A model generated the notes under the pieces. The model was given only the letters and a program-made list of their open reading frames with translations, did not search any database and was not told the origin of the DNA. Shown here piece after piece: positions 51,704-59,462 of a stretch of DNA of 64,000 nt. Location: the NCBI RefSeq assembly GCF_040120695.1, contig NZ_JBEEAC010000032.1:1-64000 (forward strand). Reading direction: 5' to 3'. Position 1 is the first letter of the stretch; every line of letters starts with the position of its first letter. The stretch is from Plantactinospora sp040120695. Lineage in GTDB: Bacteria > Actinomycetota > Actinomycetes > Mycobacteriales > Micromonosporaceae. Position numbers and translations under genes: made by a program.

Positions 51704-52801
51704 TCAGGATCGTGTCGCGGCGAGGCCGGAACAGCGCCTCGCCGCGGCGATCCTGTCCTCGATCCGCCCCCGGGCGGCACCGGAGACGAGCACCGGCTGA
51801 CCGGTCCGGGAGACCGTGGCCGGCAGGAACTCGTTGCGGATCACCGTACGGTCCCGGACGGTCAGCCGGAGCACCCCGGAGTCGGTGCTCTTCGAGTCGC
51901 CGTACCAGAGGAAGTTGCCGAGCCCGTAGTGCACGTACGTCCGGCCGAGCCAGCCGTCGGCGAGCAGGGTGTGCGCGTGCGTACCGAGCACGATGTCGGC
52001 GCCGGCCCGGGACAACCGGCCGGCGAAGCCCTTCATCTCCCCGCTCGGGCAGGAACTCCCCTCGATCCCCCAGTGCATGAAGACGATCACCAGATCGGCC
52101 TGCTTCCGGGCAGCTCGGACGGCGGCGGTGGCCCGGGCGGTGTCGAACGCCATCGCCACACCGGGACGGGTCGCGGTCGGCTTCCACCGCCCGGCCAGCT
52201 CGTGCACCTGTGACATGCCGAGTACGGCGATCCGCACCCCGCGCACCGTGGTCAGCCAGGGCGCGTACGCCGCGTCGGCGTCGATGCCGGCGCCGAAGAC
52301 CGGGAACCGCGCCCTGTTCGCCGCGTCGAGGGTGTCCCGGAGCCCCACCTGCCCGTAGTCCAGTACGTGGTTGTTGGCGACCGAGGCGGCGTCCACCCCG
52401 GCGGCCCGCAGCGCCGGGTAGGCGCTCGCCGGTGCCCGGAAGTGGAATCGCTTCGGCTGCGGGGTGCCCCGACCGGTCACCGCCGTCTCCAGGTTCAGCA
52501 CGGTCAGGTCGGCGCCCCGCAGCCTCGACGCGATCGGACCGAACGCCGTCTCCGGCTCGTCGAGCAGCCGCAGCGTACGCCCGGTGAAGTGGACGTCACC
52601 GGCGAACGCCAGCCGCAGCTCGACCGGCGCGGCCGGGGTCGGTGACGCCGCCGGGGTGGTCTGCGCCGGAGCAGGCGGGCTCACCGGGGCCCCGGGTGTC
52701 GCCGGGGCGGCGTCCGGCTCCGCCGAACAGCCGAGCAGGATCGCCCCGGCCGTGACCCCCGCCAGCATCGCCCGCCACGCCCGCACCGCGCCGCCGCTCA
52801 T
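51704..52801 (-). CDS. CapA/PgsA family lipoprotein (metallophosphatase fold)
   Basis: 365 residues. Lipoprotein signal with lipobox ILLGC (Cys25), Pro/Ala/Thr linker to about 58, then the CapA domain: FAGDVHFTG, LNLETAVTGRG, VANNHVLDYG, MHWGIE, GTHAHTLL. CapA proteins of Bacillus take part in poly-gamma-glutamate export; here no capB/capC neighbours are present, so the role is probably cell-wall or phosphoester related. Faces natB tail to tail. Confidence 0.88.
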   Translation of the reverse strand: MSGGAVRAWRAMLAGVTAGAILLGCSAEPDAAPATPGAPVSPPAPAQTTPAASPTPAAPVELRLAFAGDVHFTGRTLRLLDEPETAFGPIASRLRGADLTVLNLETAVTGRGTPQPKRFHFRAPASAYPALRAAGVDAASVANNHVLDYGQVGLRDTLDAANRARFPVFGAGIDADAAYAPWLTTVRGVRIAVLGMSQVHELAGRWKPTATRPGVAMAFDTARATAAVRAARKQADLVIVFMHWGIEGSSCPSGEMKGFAGRLSRAGADIVLGTHAHTLLADGWLGRTYVHYGLGNFLWYGDSKSTDSGVLRLTVRDRTVIRNEFLPATVSRTGQPVLVSGAARGRIEDRIAAARRCSGLAATRS

Positions 52802-52814
52802 CCGGCGAGGGTAC

Positions 52815-52887
52815 GCGGCACCGTCGGCTCGTACCGCCCGCCGGCGGAGTGTCGACGACGCCGGGCGGTACGAGCCGACGGTGCCGC
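52815..52887 (-). terminator. 26-bp perfect inverted repeat upstream of capA
   Basis: Arms at 52815-52840 and 52862-52887 are perfectly complementary over 26 bp, with a 21-base loop. It is the largest hairpin in the window, placed between the eda stop and the capA start. It could terminate the kdgK-iclR-eda transcript and insulate capA, or fold in the capA leader. Confidence 0.7.
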
Positions 52888-52967
52888 CCGGCGTTACGGA
52901 GTACCGACGGTGCCGTCCGGCGTTACGGAGTACCGACGGTGCCGTCCGGCGTTACGGAGTGCCGACG
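52881..52967 (-). repeat. 29-bp tandem repeat at the eda 3' end
   Basis: Three units (52881-52909, 52910-52938, 52939-52967) with one to three differences. Unit 3 contains the real eda stop codon (Gly-Thr-Pro-stop). Units 1 and 2 repeat the same end, stop included, downstream of the gene. The first unit shares seven bases with the right arm of the large inverted repeat. Confidence 0.9.
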
Positions 52968-53581
52968 AGCCGGCCGAGCAGGTCGAGTTGGCGGGGATCC
53001 TGTAGGGCGGAACCAACCGCCACCACCCGGGCACCGGCGCCGAGGAAATCCGCCGCGTTGTCGGCGTCCACCCCGCCGGTGGCGACGAACCTCACCGTCG
53101 GGAACGGGCCGTGCTGGGCCCGCAACCAGTTGGTGCCGAGTTCGCTGGCCGGAAACGCCTTGAGCCAGGTGTGCCCGGTGCGGAGCGCCTGACCGATCTC
53201 CGAGGAGGTGGCCACCCCGGGCAGGTGGGCGAGGCCGAGCCGGGAGCATTCGGCGGCCACCTCCGGGTCGTATCCGGGCGCGACCGTGAAGACCGCGCCG
53301 GCCTCGTACACCGTCCGGGCCTGGTCCGGGGTGATGACGGTGCCGGCGCCGACCGGCCGGTCCCGGTCCCGGCCGGCGGCGATGGCGGCGTGCAGCGAGG
53401 GCAGCGCGTCCGGGCTCTGCACCGGTACCTCGACCACGTCGATTCCGGCGTCCCAGGACCGCTCGCAGAGTTCGACCGTCCGGTCCGGATCGAAGCCGCG
53501 CAGGATCGCCATCACCGGCTGGTCCGCGAAGAGGGTGTCGAAGAAGGTCGTCGACGGGTTGGGCACGGTCACTCCGTTCAC
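52952..53581 (-). CDS. eda: 2-keto-3-deoxy-6-phosphogluconate aldolase (KDPG/KHG aldolase)
   Basis: 209-residue class I aldolase splitting KDPG to pyruvate and glyceraldehyde 3-phosphate. Catalytic Lys141 in WLKAFPAS and Glu51 in VVEVPVQ, plus the phosphate-binding GGVD and AVGSAL. ATG overlaps the iclR stop (ATGA). It stands last in a kdgK-iclR-eda operon, the lower half of a sugar-acid route; no dehydratase or dehydrogenase is encoded nearby. Confidence 0.93.
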   Translation of the reverse strand: MNGVTVPNPSTTFFDTLFADQPVMAILRGFDPDRTVELCERSWDAGIDVVEVPVQSPDALPSLHAAIAAGRDRDRPVGAGTVITPDQARTVYEAGAVFTVAPGYDPEVAAECSRLGLAHLPGVATSSEIGQALRTGHTWLKAFPASELGTNWLRAQHGPFPTVRFVATGGVDADNAADFLGAGARVVAVGSALQDPRQLDLLGRLVGTP

Positions 53582-54330
53582 GGTCGGTGTCCTCCTGTCC
53601 AGCCGAGATCCCGGGATATCGCGGCGCAGGTTCCGGTCAGCTCCGGCAGGTGCTCGCGGAGCCGCTCCAGCGGGGCCAGGGCGCGCAACGCGGTGATCGA
53701 CACCGCGCCGACCACCCGGCCCCGGGCGTCCCGGACCGGTACGGCGACGCAGTTGACGAAGTTCTCGAACTCGCCGTCGTCCTCGGCCCAGCCGCGCTCG
53801 GCGATCCGGGCCAGCTCCGCCCGGAACCGGGCCGGGTCGGTGATCGAGGTGTCGGTGTGCCGGGGATAGGTCAGCCGGGCCAGGAAGCGTTCCCGGGCCG
53901 GCTCGTCGAGGTGGGCGAGGATAGCCTTGCCGACCCCCGAGGTGTGCGGGTCGACCGGCTGGCCGACCCGGGACCGCATCCGCAGCGCCCCGCGTCCGTC
54001 CACCTTGGCCACGTAGACGATCTCGTCGTCGACGAGTTGGGCGAGGTGCACCGTGTGGCCGTGCCGGTCACCGAGCCGGACCAGGTGTGGGTGGGCGACC
54101 GGGTGCAGGTCGAGCTGCTCCACCGCGTGCTGCGCGATCGCCACCATCCGGAACCCGATCGTGTACCGGCCGTCGACCGGGCGGGCGAACCCGCCCCGTT
54201 CGAGGGTCTGCACCAGCCGAAGCGCGGTCGACCTGTGCACCCCGAGGTCGTCGGCGATCTCGCCGAGCGAGCGGGGCCGTTCGGCGAAGAGTTCGATGAT
54301 GCGCAGGGCGCGCTCGACGGTCTGGGACAT
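53578..54330 (-). CDS. IclR family transcriptional regulator (KdgR-like)
   Basis: 250 residues. Helix-turn-helix (RSLGEIADDLGVHRSTALRLVQTLERGGFA) at about 20-50, then an IclR ligand domain (about 65-245) with HLVRLGDRHGHTVHLA and a conserved Cys (VNCVAVPV). Starts at ATG 54330, four bases after the kdgK stop. Probably represses its own operon until 2-keto-3-deoxygluconate-like inducer appears. Confidence 0.9.
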   Translation of the reverse strand: MSQTVERALRIIELFAERPRSLGEIADDLGVHRSTALRLVQTLERGGFARPVDGRYTIGFRMVAIAQHAVEQLDLHPVAHPHLVRLGDRHGHTVHLAQLVDDEIVYVAKVDGRGALRMRSRVGQPVDPHTSGVGKAILAHLDEPARERFLARLTYPRHTDTSITDPARFRAELARIAERGWAEDDGEFENFVNCVAVPVRDARGRVVGAVSITALRALAPLERLREHLPELTGTCAAISRDLGWTGGHRP

Positions 54331-54334
54331 CGTC

Positions 54335-55366
54335 CTATCTCCGCCCGGCCGGGGCCCGACCGGCGGGCCGGTGCCAGTCGTCCGGCGTGATGCCCAGCAC
54401 CGCGCAGATCGTGGGCACCGGTGGAAGTTCGGCGAAGTCCGAGACGGAGCCGAGTGCGGCACCGGCGACCAGGTGTCCGAGCCTCAGCCGGGCGGCGGGG
54501 TCGAGGCCGCGCAGCGCGCCGGAGAGCCACCCGGCGGCGAAGGCGTCGCCGGCGCCGACCGGTTCCACCACCTCGACCGGCCGGGCCGGCTCGACGGCGA
54601 CCCCGTCGGCGGAGAACGCGACCGCCTGCACCGGGCCGTCCTTCACCACCAGGGTTGCGGGGCGATCGACCAGGGCGCGGACGTCCTCCGGCGCCTTGAC
54701 GTCCCAGAGCCGCGCCGCCTCGTCCAGCCCGACGAAGACCACGTCGGCGGCCTGGGCCAGCCGGAGCAGCTCGGTGGCGGCGGCGGAGAGGTCGGGCCAG
54801 AGCGCGGGCCGGTGGTTGACGTCGAAGGAGACCAGCCGCCGCCCCGCCGGCCGGGTACCGAGCAGCCGCTCGACCAGCCCTCGACAGCTCTCCGAGAGCG
54901 CCGGGGTGACGCCGCTGAGGTGCAGCACGGCCGCCGGCACCGCCTCGACCCGGTCCGCGTACCCCGGATCCATCCCGGCCGCGGCGGAACCGCGCCGGTA
55001 GTAGTAGACCTTCGTGCCGTCCGGGCCGGGGTCCTTGAGGTAGACGGCGGTCGGCCGGGTCGCGTCGACCTCGACCAGCGAGGTGTCCACCCCGGCCGCC
55101 CGGACCTCCCCGACGACCAGCTCGCCGAGCGGGTCGGCGCCGACCCGGCTGGCCCAGCCCGCCCGGTGGCCGAGCGCGGCGAGGAACATCGCGACGTTCG
55201 ACTCGGCGCCGCCGGCCCGGAGCACGAAGGTCGACTCGGCGTCCAGCCGCCCGCCGGGGGTCGGGGTCACCATCGCCATCGTCTCGCCGACGCAGACCGC
55301 GTCGAGCGACGCCGTCGGTTTGCCGTCAGCCGTCGGCTTGCCGTCAGCCGTCGGGACCGGGGTCAT
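54335..55366 (-). CDS. kdgK: 2-dehydro-3-deoxygluconokinase (PfkB sugar kinase)
   Basis: 343 residues. PfkB fold: VCVGETMAMVTP, the RAGGAESNVAMFLAALG sugar-binding segment, FDVNHRPALW, and the anion hole GAGDAFAAG with catalytic Asp. Converts 2-keto-3-deoxygluconate to KDPG, the substrate of the aldolase two genes on. AGGGGAG precedes the ATG. The N-terminus carries an 18-bp tandem duplication (TADGKP twice). Confidence 0.9.
   Translation of the reverse strand: MTPVPTADGKPTADGKPTASLDAVCVGETMAMVTPTPGGRLDAESTFVLRAGGAESNVAMFLAALGHRAGWASRVGADPLGELVVGEVRAAGVDTSLVEVDATRPTAVYLKDPGPDGTKVYYYRRGSAAAGMDPGYADRVEAVPAAVLHLSGVTPALSESCRGLVERLLGTRPAGRRLVSFDVNHRPALWPDLSAAATELLRLAQAADVVFVGLDEAARLWDVKAPEDVRALVDRPATLVVKDGPVQAVAFSADGVAVEPARPVEVVEPVGAGDAFAAGWLSGALRGLDPAARLRLGHLVAGAALGSVSDFAELPPVPTICAVLGITPDDWHRPAGRAPAGRR
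55320..55355 (-). repeat. 18-bp tandem duplication in the kdgK 5' end
   Basis: TTGCCGTCAGCCGTCGG(C/G) occurs at 55320-55337 and 55338-55355 and encodes T-A-D-G-K-P twice, just after the start codon. It is in frame and precedes the PfkB homology. Confidence 0.85.
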
Positions 55367-55379
55367 CGGGCTCCCCTCT

Positions 55380-55396
55380 GGTGCACATGTTGCACC
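55380..55396. promoter_or_regulatory. Candidate IclR operator upstream of kdgK
   Basis: GGTGCA-CATGT-TGCACC is a perfect 17-bp inverted repeat, 13 bp before the kdgK ATG. A partial copy (TGCTCAATATCTGCACC) lies at about 55401-55417. Fits an operator for the IclR protein encoded in the operon. Confidence 0.6.
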
Positions 55397-55509
55397 TGAT
55401 GCTCAATATCTGCACCACCTACCGAGCCCACTCTAGGTCAGCGTGCCCCGACCAGCCACGGTGGGCCGCGTGGCAGTGCCGAGGTACCCTCCGGCGATCC
55501 CCGGCCCGG

Positions 55510-56571
55510 TCAGTGCGATGCGTCGAGCGGGCCCAGCCAGCGCAGGTGACCGTCGACCCGGAGCAGCGGTACGGGCACGCCGTCCGGGCCGTGCATCGCC
55601 AGTTCGCCGCGCGGATCGGCGACCTGCCCGGTGTGCGGCGCCGACGGCGGCTCCTGCCAGACGTGGTAGAGCGGGCCGCCGTCGCCGATCGAGTCGATCG
55701 CCCGGTCGAAGGCCGCCCGTCGAGCCGCCGGCACGTGCATCCGGGTCGCCGCGTGGAAGACCACCCTCGGCTCTCCGGGTGGCAGGCTGCGCGCCAGGTC
55801 CGGGCAGATCCGCACCGCGTCACCGGCGACCATGACGGGCGGCTCGGTCGCCACCGCGTCGAGGGCGGCGTCGAGCAGCGTCGCCGCGTCCCCGTTCTCC
55901 GGCCAGACCAGCGCCCGCAGCCAGCACCGCGCGTCCTCGTCGGCGACGTGGACCGGATTCAGGTCCACCCCGGTCCGACTGGCGATCGGCGGTACGTCGT
56001 CCAGGTCCGGTGGCGGTGTCCGACCCAACCAGCGACTGTCCAGGGTGACCGTGGCGTCGACCGGCCCGAACGCCCGGTCGCCGACGAGGTAGCGGTAGCG
56101 GTCGACCTGGAGGTGGATGCCGGCGCTCGCACCGACCTCGACCAGGTGCACCGGGTCGGCGCAGCGCTGCCCGATCACCCAGAGCGCGTACCTCAGCGCG
56201 ACCGCCCGGCGTACGACGTTGGTCTGCACCAGGCGGGTGCGGACGAGTGCGCCGAGTTCGGCCCGGTACCGGCGGCAGAAGTCCCGCAGCACCGGCCCGG
56301 CATCCGCCGGATCGGCGGCCGACGAGCCGACCAGCGACGGGTAGAAGCCACGCAGCGGATGCCGCACCCCGGCCAGCAGCAGGTAATGTGCGGCTCCGAA
56401 GAAGAGGTACGACGCCTGCTGCCCCGGCCGCCTACCGGTCAGCAGTTCCAGGGTCGACCGGTCCCCCGCCACCACCGGGCAGAGCGCCTGGTAGAGCGGG
56501 GAGGTGACGAAGGTGGCCGGCGCGGCGGCGAAGTGTTCGGAAAGCTCGTCGATCTCCTGCGCCGTCGCCAT
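55510..56571 (-). CDS. DUF2332 family protein
   Basis: 353 residues of the DUF2332 family, common in actinobacteria and structurally unassigned. Recognisable are SPLYQALCPVVAGD, the SYLFFGAAHYLLLAG segment, LVEVGASAGIHLQVDRY (reminiscent of a SAM-dependent methyltransferase motif I) and FHAATRMHVP. No functional assignment is possible. ATG 56571. Confidence 0.85.
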   Translation of the reverse strand: MATAQEIDELSEHFAAAPATFVTSPLYQALCPVVAGDRSTLELLTGRRPGQQASYLFFGAAHYLLLAGVRHPLRGFYPSLVGSSAADPADAGPVLRDFCRRYRAELGALVRTRLVQTNVVRRAVALRYALWVIGQRCADPVHLVEVGASAGIHLQVDRYRYLVGDRAFGPVDATVTLDSRWLGRTPPPDLDDVPPIASRTGVDLNPVHVADEDARCWLRALVWPENGDAATLLDAALDAVATEPPVMVAGDAVRICPDLARSLPPGEPRVVFHAATRMHVPAARRAAFDRAIDSIGDGGPLYHVWQEPPSAPHTGQVADPRGELAMHGPDGVPVPLLRVDGHLRWLGPLDASH

Positions 56572-56819
56572 GTCCCTCGTTCCGCATACAGGTCCGTCGA
56601 ACGGTCCGCGCCCAACGGGTTGTCGGCGGCCGCGGTACTTCCGGACGTCCTCCCGGTACCGGACGTCCTCTCAGTATCCGATCCGGCGCCGCCCAGGGGG
56701 CTGTGAGCCGCAGCACCTCTTGATCACTCGGGGAATGTGCCGGATCACCAGCGGTTGGAGGCAGGTGTGATCTTTGCTGTTCCTGCTCAGACCTACCACC
56801 AGCAACCGGGAAGGACGCC
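56572..56819. other. Divergent intergenic region
   Basis: 248 bp between the DUF2332 gene and the MFS gene. It has a direct repeat CCGGACGTCCTC at 56641-56652 and 56659-56670 and an A/T-richer end. No firm promoter can be named. Confidence 0.4.
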
Positions 56820-58235
56820 ATGAGCGCCGCCGCCGCGCACGTCGAGGCGTCCGGGCCGCCCGCCACACCCGGCGACCTGATGACCGGCCGCGAACGGCTA
56901 CGGCTCGTCCTCGTACTCGGGGCGCTGATCGCGATCGGGCCGTTGACGATCGACATGTACCTGCCGGCGCTGCCGGCGATAACCGCCGACTTCGACACCG
57001 CCGAGGCGGCGGTCCAGTTGACCCTCACCGGCACCCTGGCCGGGCTCGCTGTCGGCCAGCTCATGATCGGCCCGCTCTCGGACGCGGTCGGCCGGCGGGT
57101 CCCGCTCCTCGCCGGCCTGGTGCTGCACGTCATCGCCTCGGCGCTCTGCGTCGTCGCCCCGAACATCGGCACGCTGGGCGTGCTGCGGGTGTTGCAGGGG
57201 CTCGGCACCGCCGCTGCCTCGGTGGTGGCGATGGCCGTGGTACGGGACCTGTTCAGCGGAACGGCCTTCGCCAGGATCTTCTCTCGGCTGATGTTGGTGA
57301 TGGGCGCCGCCCCGGTGCTGGCACCCACCCTGGGCAGCGCGGTGCTGGGCTGGACCGACTGGCGCGGAGTCTTCATCGCGCTCGCCGTGATCGGGATCGT
57401 CCTGGTCGTCCTCGCGGCGTTCAGGCTGCCCGAGACGCTGCCGGTGCACCGGCGGCGCAGTGGGGGCGTACACGGCACCGTCCGGGTCTACCGCTCGCTG
57501 CTGCGGGACCGTACGTTCGTCGGGCTCGTCGGAGTCGCCGGGCTGGCGATGGCGGCGCTGTTCGCGTACGTCTCCGGGTCCTCCTTCGTCTTCCAGGAGG
57601 AGTACGGCCTCGACGAGCGGCAGTTCGGGATCGTCTTCGGCGCCGGCGCGGTGGGCCTGATCGGGGCCTCCCAGCTCAACGTCCGGCTGCTGCGCCGGTA
57701 CACACCGCAGCGGATCCTGACCACCGCCCTGACCGTCGGTACGCTGGCCGGGCTCGTGCTGCTCGCCGTCGCCGCGACCGGGTTCGGTGGGCTGCCCGCC
57801 GTGCTGGCCTCGCTCTGGGTGGTGCTCGCCGCCTCCGGGCTGGCCATGCCGAACGCGCCGGCGCTGGCGTTGAGCCGGCACGGTGAGGCGGCCGGCACCG
57901 CCGCGGCGCTGCTCGGCGCGGTGCAGTTCGGCATCGGCGCGCTGCTGGCGCCGCTGGTCGGCGTCCTCGGCAACGGCAGTGTCGGGATGGGGCTGGTGAT
58001 CGCCGGTGGCATGGCCGCCGCGCTGGCCGTGCTCGTCCTGGTCGTCCGCCCGGCCCGCCTCCCCGCCGTCCCCGCCTCGGAGGCCGTTTCCGTCTCGGAG
58101 GCCATCCCCGCCTCGGAGGCCGTGCCCGTCTCGGAGGCCGTGCCCGCCTCGGAGGCCGTTTCCGTCGCGGAGGTCGCCGCTGCCTCGGACGTCGGCCCCG
58201 CCGCCCGTACCTCGGTTCGGGCCATGAGCGAGTAG
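56820..58235 (+). CDS. MFS transporter, Bcr/CflA subfamily
   Basis: 471 residues, 12 helices to about 415. DHA1 signs: LTIDMYLPALPAI in helix 1, motif A GPLSDAVGRRVPLLAG, and the FRLPETLP loop. Typical drug (bicyclomycin/chloramphenicol-like) exporter. The last 55 residues are repeats of V-P-A-S-E-A-V-x-V-S-E-A, a low-complexity tail not usual for the family. GGGAAGGACGCC precedes ATG 56820. Confidence 0.88.
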   Translation: MSAAAAHVEASGPPATPGDLMTGRERLRLVLVLGALIAIGPLTIDMYLPALPAITADFDTAEAAVQLTLTGTLAGLAVGQLMIGPLSDAVGRRVPLLAGLVLHVIASALCVVAPNIGTLGVLRVLQGLGTAAASVVAMAVVRDLFSGTAFARIFSRLMLVMGAAPVLAPTLGSAVLGWTDWRGVFIALAVIGIVLVVLAAFRLPETLPVHRRRSGGVHGTVRVYRSLLRDRTFVGLVGVAGLAMAALFAYVSGSSFVFQEEYGLDERQFGIVFGAGAVGLIGASQLNVRLLRRYTPQRILTTALTVGTLAGLVLLAVAATGFGGLPAVLASLWVVLAASGLAMPNAPALALSRHGEAAGTAAALLGAVQFGIGALLAPLVGVLGNGSVGMGLVIAGGMAAALAVLVLVVRPARLPAVPASEAVSVSEAIPASEAVPVSEAVPASEAVSVAEVAAASDVGPAARTSVRAMSE

Positions 58236-58274
58236 CGTCGTCCGGCCCGCTCCGGGCGGCCGGACGCTAACTGA

Positions 58275-59288
58275 TCATGAGCGGCGGGGGTTGCGGACAG
58301 CCGGGCGTCGGTTGCGGGCCGCCGGCCGACGGGAGCGGGCGGCCGGGCGACGCCAGTGCGTCGGGTGCCGCAGGGCCGGCGGCAGGCCGGTCCGGAGGTC
58401 GCCGGCCGCCGCGTCGACCTGAGCCTGGGTGAGGAAGATGCTGCCGGTCAGCTCGGCACCGCGCAGGTCGGCGCCGCGCAGGTCCGCCCCGGTGAGGTCG
58501 GCCAGGGTGAGGTCGACGCCGCGCAGGTCGGCCCCGATCAGGTAGGCGCCGCGTAGGTTCGCGCCGACCAGGTCGGCACGGCGCAGATCGGCACCGATCA
58601 GCTCGGCGCCCCGCCGGTCGGGCCCGCTGCGTCCGGCCCGGGACCTGATCTGCTCGCTGGCCCGCAGCAGCAGTTCGTTGACGGTACGGCGGTGGGCCGG
58701 AACGTCCAGGGCGACCAGCGAGGACGGATCACCGTCGGCGAGCCGTTCGGTCGCGGCCCGGACGGTGGCGAGTTCGGTGTGCAGCGGCTCGGTCGGACGC
58801 AGTGCCAGCGCCTCGGTCAGGTACCAGAGCAGTTCGTGGAGCTGCCGCACCACCGGGAAGACCTCGACCATCCCCGCCGCGACCTCCGGGTCGGTCCGCC
58901 AGTCCCGCCCCTGGTAGGTGACCTGGGCGACCTGCTGGCCGGCGCCGAAGCAGTCGAAGACCGTACACCCGACGAAGCCGCGCTCCCGCAGGTCGCGGTG
59001 GATGCCGCAGCGGTGGTCGGAGCGGAGGTTGGGGCAGGGCCGCCCGGCGGGCTTGTCGATGGCGAAGTCCGACGAGGCGGCGAAGGCCGGCACCACGCAG
59101 CACAGCCCGAAGCAGCGGTCGCAGTCGGCACGCAGCTCTCGCGGCCGCCCGGCCGGTCCGCTCGACGGGCCGGCCGCCCCGCTCGACGCCCCGCTCGACG
59201 GACCGCTCGACGGACCGGCCGACGGACCGGCCGACGGACCGGCCGACGGACCGGTCGGGCTTGCCACGGGCTCGGAGGTGCCGGACAC
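58275..59288 (-). CDS. Cys-cluster (YkgJ-like) protein fused to pentapeptide repeats
   Basis: 337 residues from GTG 59288. After a Gly/Pro/Ser repeat linker (GPSAGPSAGPSSGPSS) comes CDRCFGLCCVVPAF, then PCPNL, RCGIHRDL, GCTVFDCFGAGQ, a layout like the zinc/iron-cluster domain of YkgJ proteins. From about 230 a right-handed beta-helix of pentapeptide repeats (AELIGADLRRADLVGANLRGA) follows; the C-terminus is basic Pro/Arg (RRPAARSRRPAARNRRPA). Role unknown; pentapeptide proteins can protect DNA gyrase. Confidence 0.8.
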   Translation of the reverse strand: MSGTSEPVASPTGPSAGPSAGPSAGPSSGPSSGASSGAAGPSSGPAGRPRELRADCDRCFGLCCVVPAFAASSDFAIDKPAGRPCPNLRSDHRCGIHRDLRERGFVGCTVFDCFGAGQQVAQVTYQGRDWRTDPEVAAGMVEVFPVVRQLHELLWYLTEALALRPTEPLHTELATVRAATERLADGDPSSLVALDVPAHRRTVNELLLRASEQIRSRAGRSGPDRRGAELIGADLRRADLVGANLRGAYLIGADLRGVDLTLADLTGADLRGADLRGAELTGSIFLTQAQVDAAAGDLRTGLPPALRHPTHWRRPAARSRRPAARNRRPAVRNPRRS

Positions 59289-59415
59289 GTTGGTTGATCT
59301 CCAGGTCGCGCGGGCCGAACGGTGGGCTCCGACGTGCTCCGCGCCGACCCACCCGGTGGTTGAGCTGGGTAAAGGGTACCTACCGGGCGGGCCGGACGGA
59401 GACGGCGGTGGTCGC

Positions 59416-59459
59416 GGCACCGTGCTGGCACCGTGCTGGCACGGTGGTGGCACCGGGCG
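59416..59459. repeat. 11-bp tandem repeats after the ArsR-SRPBCC gene
   Basis: GGCACCGTGCT-like units start at 59416, 59427, 59438 and 59449, the last two degenerate. CACCGTGC (59429-59436) and GCACGGTG (59439-59446) form a perfect 8-bp hairpin. Just downstream of the minus-strand ArsR-SRPBCC stop, so it may terminate that transcript. Confidence 0.7.
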
Positions 59460-59462
59460 AGG

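Noticed and set aside
52881..52967. Possible CRISPR-like array
   Set aside because: Units follow each other directly without spacers and copy the eda 3' end; no cas gene is nearby.
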